In this document: in pieces, positions 6,581 through 10,841 of the stretch
Position numbering within the stretch: the first letter of the stretch is position 1
Layout: the number at the start of each line of letters is the position of its first letter
DNA from: an uncultured Bacilli bacterium
GTDB taxonomy: Bacteria > Bacillota_I > Bacilli_A > RF39 > UBA660
Direction of reading: 5' to 3'
NCBI GenBank assembly: GCA_947630865.1
Contig: CANRJE010000044.1
Span: forward strand, 1 to 10,841
Length of the DNA stretch: 10,841 bases
Notes under the pieces: model-generated
Seen by the model: only the letters and a program-made list of their open reading frames with translations
What the model was told of the DNA's origin: nothing
Database searches by the model: none
Translations under genes and position numbers: made by a program

Positions 6581-8621
6581 AAAGAAATTAATAATATTTA
6601 TTGCCATAGTAGCTGTTGTTGTTTTTGTAGCTTTGTTTTTTATTTATTATTATAGAGAATCTAGTCTTTTATCATCAGATGATAAGAATTGGATAAGTGA
6701 AAATGGTACTAAAGTAATAGATATAAATGTTTTTAACGATGTAGCTGTTTATGGTATGGACGGAGAAGGTGTTGTTTTTAACTTTTTAGATTATGTAGAA
6801 AAAGAAACATCTTTAAAATTTAATAAAATTCCTTATTCTAAGGAAGAAGCTACTGGTAATAGTAATTATAAAATTGAGATAGTTGATGGTAGTACAAGTT
6901 TAGCAACTAATCAGTTATTGTTATTTGAAGATAATTATGTTGCTATATCAAAAAATTCTCAGATAAAAATTAATAGCATTAAAGATTTTTCAGATTATAA
7001 GGTTGGAACTTTAGATTCAGAAGAATCTAATATTAGTTATTATTTAAAAAGTGCTAATGATATTAAATATACATCTTATAAAAATACAAATAGTTTATTT
7101 AAAGGATTAGATGAAAATGAAGTTGATTTAATAATTGTTCCTAATATTTTATCACTTGAAAATACAATTAATAATGATAAATATTATTTAAATTATTTCT
7201 TTACTGATATTACTAAGAAAATAGTTTTTACTCTTGATACTAATAATAAAGAATTAGATAGTATTTTAGAAAAATATTTTAATTTTTGGATGAAAGAGTA
7301 TTATGTTGAAGAATATAATCGTTTATTCTTAGATTATTATGTTGAAAAGCGAAATATAAATGATAAAACCAAAACAGATTTATTAAGTAAAACTTATGTT
7401 TATGGTTATGTTGAAAATGAACCTTATGAAATAACTAAAGGTTCTAATATATCAGGAATTGCAGCTGAATATATAAATCGTTTAATAAGATTAACGGATA
7501 TTGATTTTACTTATAAAAAATATCAAAGTATCGATGATTTAAATCGAGCTATAAGTGCTGGAGATGTTGATATTTATTTTGACTATATAGGTAATCAAAA
7601 TAGTAGATATTTAAAAACTGTTTCAACTTTTGTTGAGAATTATGTAGTTTTAGGAAAAACAAAAGATGATTATGTAATTTCTTCTTTTCAAGGATTAAAA
7701 GGACATAATGTTTATATGCTTAATAAAAGTAAATATTTAACAGAATATGTAAAATCTGGAAGTATGGCTAATGTTAATTTAGTTGATACTCCTAAAGAAT
7801 TAGAAAAAAATGCTTCTAAAAACAATGCTTTAATTGTTGTAGATAAAGAGGTTTATAATTATTATCGTAATTCAATTTTTAAAGATTATGAAGTTATTTA
7901 TTCTGATATTATGAGTAGTGATTATTCTTTTATGGTAAGAAATGATAATGAATCTTTCTATAAATTATTTAATTATGTTATCAATACTAATTCATATTAT
8001 AAATATCGTAATAGTGGACTTAATAGTTTAAATGTTTCTGTATTTGAATCATCTAGTTTTGAAGAAGTTTATTTACTAGTTTTAGCTATTATTTTAATAC
8101 CTGTTATAAGTGCTATTGTTATATTTGTAATTTTAAGAAATCGTCATACTCTAAAACTTGTTAAGAAAGAGGATAGAAAGAAATATACAGATATGTTAAC
8201 ATCTCTTAAGAATAGAAATTATTTAAATCTACAAATTGATTCATGGAATTTAAATAAAGTATATCCTCAAACAATTGTTGTTGTTGATCTTAATAATTTA
8301 AAATATATAAATGATAATTATGGAAGAGAAAAAGGTGATAATTTAATTGTTAAAGCAGCAAGTATTTTAGTTAATACCCAACTTGAAAATACTGAAATTA
8401 TAAGAAGTGATGGAACAGAATTTTTAATTTATTTAGTTGGTTATAGTGAAGCTCAAATTGAAGTTTATTTGAAAAAACTAAGAAAAGAGTTAGCCGAACT
8501 TCCTTATGGATTTGGAGCCTCAGTTGGTTCAAGTATGATATTTGATAATATAAAAACAATTGATGATGCTATAAATGAAGCAATGATTGATATGCAAAGT
8601 GATAAAGAAAGTTATCGTTAA
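6570..8621 (+). CDS. Membrane receptor: tandem periplasmic-binding-type domains plus degenerate GGDEF domain
   Basis: The 683-residue protein has an N-terminal membrane anchor (about 7-27), two tandem extracellular domains resembling SBP_bac_3 solute-binding domains (about 48-262 and 272-497), a second membrane segment (about 500-523) and a cytoplasmic GGDEF-family domain (about 535-683). In the second sensor domain, YVYGYVENEPYEI with GIAAEYINRLI and DVDIYFDYI follows the family layout. The GGDEF domain keeps DMLTSLKNRNYL and VVDLNNLKYINDNYG (D573) with KGD (589-590), but the signature is DGTEF (614-618) instead of GG(D/E)EF. The acidic third position is Thr, so diguanylate cyclase activity is doubtful. 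No RxxD inhibitory site precedes it. It may bind nucleotide or act as a signalling scaffold. ATG 6570 is preceded by gaggaag (6560-6566). It overlaps both neighbours. Confidence 0.88.
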   Translation: MKNKKKLIIFIAIVAVVVFVALFFIYYYRESSLLSSDDKNWISENGTKVIDINVFNDVAVYGMDGEGVVFNFLDYVEKETSLKFNKIPYSKEEATGNSNYKIEIVDGSTSLATNQLLLFEDNYVAISKNSQIKINSIKDFSDYKVGTLDSEESNISYYLKSANDIKYTSYKNTNSLFKGLDENEVDLIIVPNILSLENTINNDKYYLNYFFTDITKKIVFTLDTNNKELDSILEKYFNFWMKEYYVEEYNRLFLDYYVEKRNINDKTKTDLLSKTYVYGYVENEPYEITKGSNISGIAAEYINRLIRLTDIDFTYKKYQSIDDLNRAISAGDVDIYFDYIGNQNSRYLKTVSTFVENYVVLGKTKDDYVISSFQGLKGHNVYMLNKSKYLTEYVKSGSMANVNLVDTPKELEKNASKNNALIVVDKEVYNYYRNSIFKDYEVIYSDIMSSDYSFMVRNDNESFYKLFNYVINTNSYYKYRNSGLNSLNVSVFESSSFEEVYLLVLAIILIPVISAIVIFVILRNRHTLKLVKKEDRKKYTDMLTSLKNRNYLNLQIDSWNLNKVYPQTIVVVDLNNLKYINDNYGREKGDNLIVKAASILVNTQLENTEIIRSDGTEFLIYLVGYSEAQIEVYLKKLRKELAELPYGFGASVGSSMIFDNIKTIDDAINEAMIDMQSDKESYR

Positions 8622-9457
8622 TGAAAAAATTAAAATCTTATATAAAACGTATTATCAAATTACTTAATCGAGAAGAATTGCATGTTTTACCTGGTCATTT
8701 AGCTTTTAATATAGTTCTTATGATAGTCCCAGTATTCTCTCTTATTGGAGTACTGGGTTCTAATCTTGATTTAACTAGAGCTTTGAACTATTTAAATTCT
8801 AGTGTTCCAGAGGCTCTTATGAATATTATTAATTCGGCTATTTCAATAAAAACTAATAATTTTAACTTATTATTGTTTATTATTTTTAGTTTTTGGATTG
8901 TATCAACTGGTTGTAGAGCTATCATCAATGCTAGTGAACTTTTATTTAAAATAAAAGAAAAAAGTATTATAAAAAAATACTTAAAATCTTTCTTAATGGT
9001 TATTGTTCTGTTCTTATTAATTGGATTTATTATAGTTGTACCAATTTTAGGTGATTTCATTATGAAATTTCTTGGTAATATCTTAAAAGAAAATGCCTTA
9101 GATGTAGTTATAAATATTTATAATATATTAAAATATCCTATTACTTTAATTTTAATGTTTATTTTGATTAAAGGATTATATTTAACTTCTTTAAGTATTA
9201 AAATAAGTCCTAAGTATATGAATAATGGTGCTTTATTTACAACTATTGCTTGGTTTATTTTAACAAGAATTTATTCATTTCATTTAAATAATTATAGCAA
9301 TTATAATTTATATTATGGAAGTTTATCTAATATTTTAATTATTTTAGTTTGGGTTTATTTATTAGCTTATATATTTACAATAGGATTAGCTTTAAATGCT
9401 GATAATTATTTATTTTCTTTAAATAAGAATAGTATAGAAAAAAATGATGGTAATTGA
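8621..9457 (+). CDS. YihY/BrkB-family integral membrane protein
   Basis: The protein has 278 residues with about six membrane segments (roughly 27-48, 80-102, 122-147, 172-192, 204-222 and 236-260). Family features are the opening PGHLAFNIVLMIVPVFSLIG, corresponding to the usual 'A.AFy.l.slvPll', and the closing YYGSLSNILIILVWVYLLAY followed by GLALNA. YihY proteins (once annotated as RNase BN) are conserved inner-membrane proteins; their activity is not settled, and envelope or lipid-related roles have been proposed. The ATG shares one base with the TAA of the receptor gene (TAATG), so translation is probably coupled. The TGA stop at 9455-9457 lies in the loop of the following terminator hairpin. 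Confidence 0.9.
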   Translation: MKKLKSYIKRIIKLLNREELHVLPGHLAFNIVLMIVPVFSLIGVLGSNLDLTRALNYLNSSVPEALMNIINSAISIKTNNFNLLLFIIFSFWIVSTGCRAIINASELLFKIKEKSIIKKYLKSFLMVIVLFLLIGFIIVVPILGDFIMKFLGNILKENALDVVINIYNILKYPITLILMFILIKGLYLTSLSIKISPKYMNNGALFTTIAWFILTRIYSFHLNNYSNYNLYYGSLSNILIILVWVYLLAYIFTIGLALNADNYLFSLNKNSIEKNDGN

Positions 9458-9477
9458 TATCATCACTTTTTCTTTTT
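9438..9477. terminator. Bidirectional terminator between convergent genes
   Basis: An 8-bp stem with one G-U pair, tgatggta (9445-9452) with tatcatca (9458-9465), encloses the loop attga. On the plus strand it is followed by tttttcttttt (9467-9477). On the minus strand the A run at 9438-9444 becomes seven T's. It can therefore end both the YihY operon and the facing peptidase gene. It overlaps the end of the YihY coding region. Confidence 0.85.
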
Positions 9478-10732
9478 AAAGAGTATTAATACGATTTATT
9501 TTTTGTAAGTAACTAGAATCATTTAAGAGGCTTACTAATACTTTCATATTTTTTAATTCACCTGATGCATGAATTATATAATGTTTATTGTTTATATCAC
9601 CTAGATAAATCATAACATGGCCTTGTTGATATAATAAAGCAGGAGCTTTACCTTTTATAATTTCTAATTTTTGATTAGCAGTTTTATTACTTAAATCTAT
9701 GATATTTCCAATACTTTTATTTTGATCTTTTGTATTTCTTGGAAAATTAAAACCAAAAGTTCGATAAATATTAGCAACATAACTCGAACAATCAACATTT
9801 TGATTAAGACCTGACCAAGAATAAGGAACTCCTTCATATTTAAATGATTCTATAATAACATTTCTTTTAGTATAATCTAAATAACCAATATGGGCTTCAT
9901 TTCTTTTTAAAGTAATAGTTTCTTTTTCTAAAGCACCATCTTTATTTTTAATTGGAATACTAACTAGATAACCATCTTTATTAGTTCCTAAATAGGGAAG
10001 TTTAACACTCATATCTAAAATTAAATCATTTACTTTAATAGAAGAATTAGTAACTATTATAAAATCATTTGGTTCTATAAAATAATTTCTATCATCAAGA
10101 CTTAAAGGAGCAATATTTTCTTTTAATACCCAACCATAATAAGTAGGGGATAAAACAAAATACCAATTTTTATCTTTACTTTCATTTAGAATAATAACTT
10201 CTGTATTAACTAATAATTCTGTTTCTTGAATACTATCAAAGTTTTCAACTCCTTCTAAATCATAAAAATGAATATTTGTTGGAAAACTTCTTAAATTAGC
10301 TCTTTTTACAATGATACCTCGTTTAATTTCTGTTTGAGTTTTAACTTGTTCTAGGTTTCTATTTGCTAGAATATTTTCTTTATCTTCTTTAGATACAATT
10401 TTATCATCATTATATTTAGGAACACTAGGTAAACTATAAGAATTAATATATGATAATATTTTATCTTTTGAAACTTCTTTTATATTTTTTAAATCAAACA
10501 TTGTACCACTTTTTTCAAATATTTCTTTATTAATACTTTCAATTTCTTCAGAAGTTTTTAAAATTTCATTATCTAAATTTTCTATATAAATTTTAGAATT
10601 TTCTGGTATTTCTTCAATATAGGTATCATCAAATACTTCTTTTTCTTCATTATCTTTAGTTTTATTATTAAAACAAGCTGTAGAAGTTAATATTAATAAA
10701 GATAAGAAAGTTAATATAACTATTTTCTTCAA
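9476..10732 (-). CDS. NlpC/P60 cell-wall peptidase with SH3-like domains, lipoprotein
   Basis: The likely function is hydrolysis of peptidoglycan stem peptides at the outer face of the membrane. I start it at TTG 10732 (418 residues). AGGTGA lies 4 nt upstream, and the protein then opens as a clean lipoprotein signal, MKKIVILTFLSLLILTSTAC, with C20 as the lipidated residue. The box TSTAC is loose at the -3 position. Residues 21-135 are a charged, helical N-terminal region. Residues about 137-206 (ANLRSFPT to YYGWVLKENIA) form an SH3-like domain, and about 220-285 probably a second. The peptidase is about 289-418, with C315 (VDCSSYV), H372 (GHVMIYLG) and H388 (IIHASG) as a complete Cys-His-His triad. 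The order matches the N_NLPC_P60/SH3_6/SH3_7/NlpC_P60 architecture. An upstream in-frame TTG (10777) would add 15 residues before the signal and is unlikely. Confidence 0.9.
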   Translation of the reverse strand: MKKIVILTFLSLLILTSTACFNNKTKDNEEKEVFDDTYIEEIPENSKIYIENLDNEILKTSEEIESINKEIFEKSGTMFDLKNIKEVSKDKILSYINSYSLPSVPKYNDDKIVSKEDKENILANRNLEQVKTQTEIKRGIIVKRANLRSFPTNIHFYDLEGVENFDSIQETELLVNTEVIILNESKDKNWYFVLSPTYYGWVLKENIAPLSLDDRNYFIEPNDFIIVTNSSIKVNDLILDMSVKLPYLGTNKDGYLVSIPIKNKDGALEKETITLKRNEAHIGYLDYTKRNVIIESFKYEGVPYSWSGLNQNVDCSSYVANIYRTFGFNFPRNTKDQNKSIGNIIDLSNKTANQKLEIIKGKAPALLYQQGHVMIYLGDINNKHYIIHASGELKNMKVLVSLLNDSSYLQKINRINTL

Positions 10733-10742
10733 ATTATCACCT
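10730..10742 (-). promoter_or_regulatory. Ribosome binding site that sets the peptidase start at TTG 10732
   Basis: On the minus strand AGGTGA (10742 to 10737) precedes TTG (10732-10730) by 4 nt. The alternative starts at 10777 (TTG) and 10759 (ATG) have only A/T-rich sequence upstream. They would put a polar stretch in front of the lipoprotein signal. Confidence 0.65.
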
Positions 10743-10810
10743 AATAATATTTTATACATAATATTATTTTTTATCAATAAATATTTTATATCTCTAGGAA
10801 AATAAATTTA

Positions 10811-10833
10811 TTCATGTTATACTAATTATAAAG
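10811..10833. promoter_or_regulatory. Possible overlapping divergent promoter elements
   Basis: On the minus strand TATAAT (10830 to 10825) could be the -10 of the peptidase gene, giving a leader of about 85 nt; its -35 would be at or beyond the window edge. On the plus strand tgtTATACT (10815-10823) is an extended -10 for a gene that would begin outside the window. The two face each other within an inverted repeat, ttata-N5-tataa. In DNA this AT-rich such matches occur by chance, so confidence is low. Confidence 0.35.
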
Positions 10834-10841
10834 AATAGAGA

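Noticed and set aside
8788..9060. Minus-strand open frame inside the YihY gene
   Set aside because: Antisense to a clear membrane-protein gene; low-complexity Ile/Lys/Asn reading with no supporting signals.
9421..9480. Possible mycoplasma-type code with TGA read as Trp
   Set aside because: Tryptophans in the recognised proteins are TGG, no TGA occurs inside the clear genes, and the TGA at 9455-9457 coincides with a terminator hairpin.
10801..10812. Perfect palindrome aataaatttatt as an operator
   Set aside because: Pure A/T palindromes this short are expected often at this base composition, and no second copy or known regulator site supports it.

Overview
The window comes from a very AT-rich, low-GC Gram-positive-type bacterium. 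Supporting signs are AGGAGG-type ribosome binding sites, sigma-A-like promoters (often with an extended TGn -10), a lipoprotein signal peptide, an NlpC/P60 wall hydrolase and a Bacillota-type SUF cluster with SufU. Tryptophan is encoded by TGG and TGA acts as a stop (9455-9457, next to a terminator), so the code looks standard rather than mycoplasmal. An uncultured gut-type member of Bacilli or a relative is my guess; the sequence does not prove it.

Layout. (1) 1-857 is the 3' end of a large surface protein gene: the end of a bacterial Ig-like (Big_2-type) repeat, a Ser/Gly-rich linker and a Cys-containing C-terminal region. One frameshift near base 76 breaks the reading frame. A terminator follows. 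(2) 993-1370 is a small, singly transcribed membrane-anchored protein with its own promoter and terminator. (3) 1495-6014 is one operon: promoter, ffh, sufC, a very short sufD-like gene, sufS, sufU, terminator. Gaps between genes are 7-17 nt. No sufB is present, and the 229-residue SufD-like protein is about half the usual SufB/SufD length. (4) 6042-9477 is a second operon: promoter, a membrane-anchored protein of unknown function, a receptor with tandem periplasmic-binding-type domains and a degenerate GGDEF domain, and a YihY/BrkB-family membrane protein. These genes overlap at their ends. (5) 9476-10732 on the minus strand is a lipoprotein NlpC/P60 peptidase with SH3-like domains, convergent with the second operon across a bidirectional terminator. 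The last ~100 bases hold AT-rich promoter-like DNA, possibly divergent.

How the genes fit together. SufS takes sulfur from cysteine, SufU accepts it, and SufC with the SufD-like protein would form the ATP-driven scaffold for Fe-S cluster assembly. Co-transcription with ffh ties this to a core housekeeping function. The second operon and the peptidase are envelope functions: an extracellular ligand sensor, membrane proteins and wall remodelling. The two points most worth following are the compact SUF set without sufB and the sensor whose GGDEF motif has become DGTEF. I saw no tRNA, rRNA, CRISPR array, insertion sequence or phage gene.
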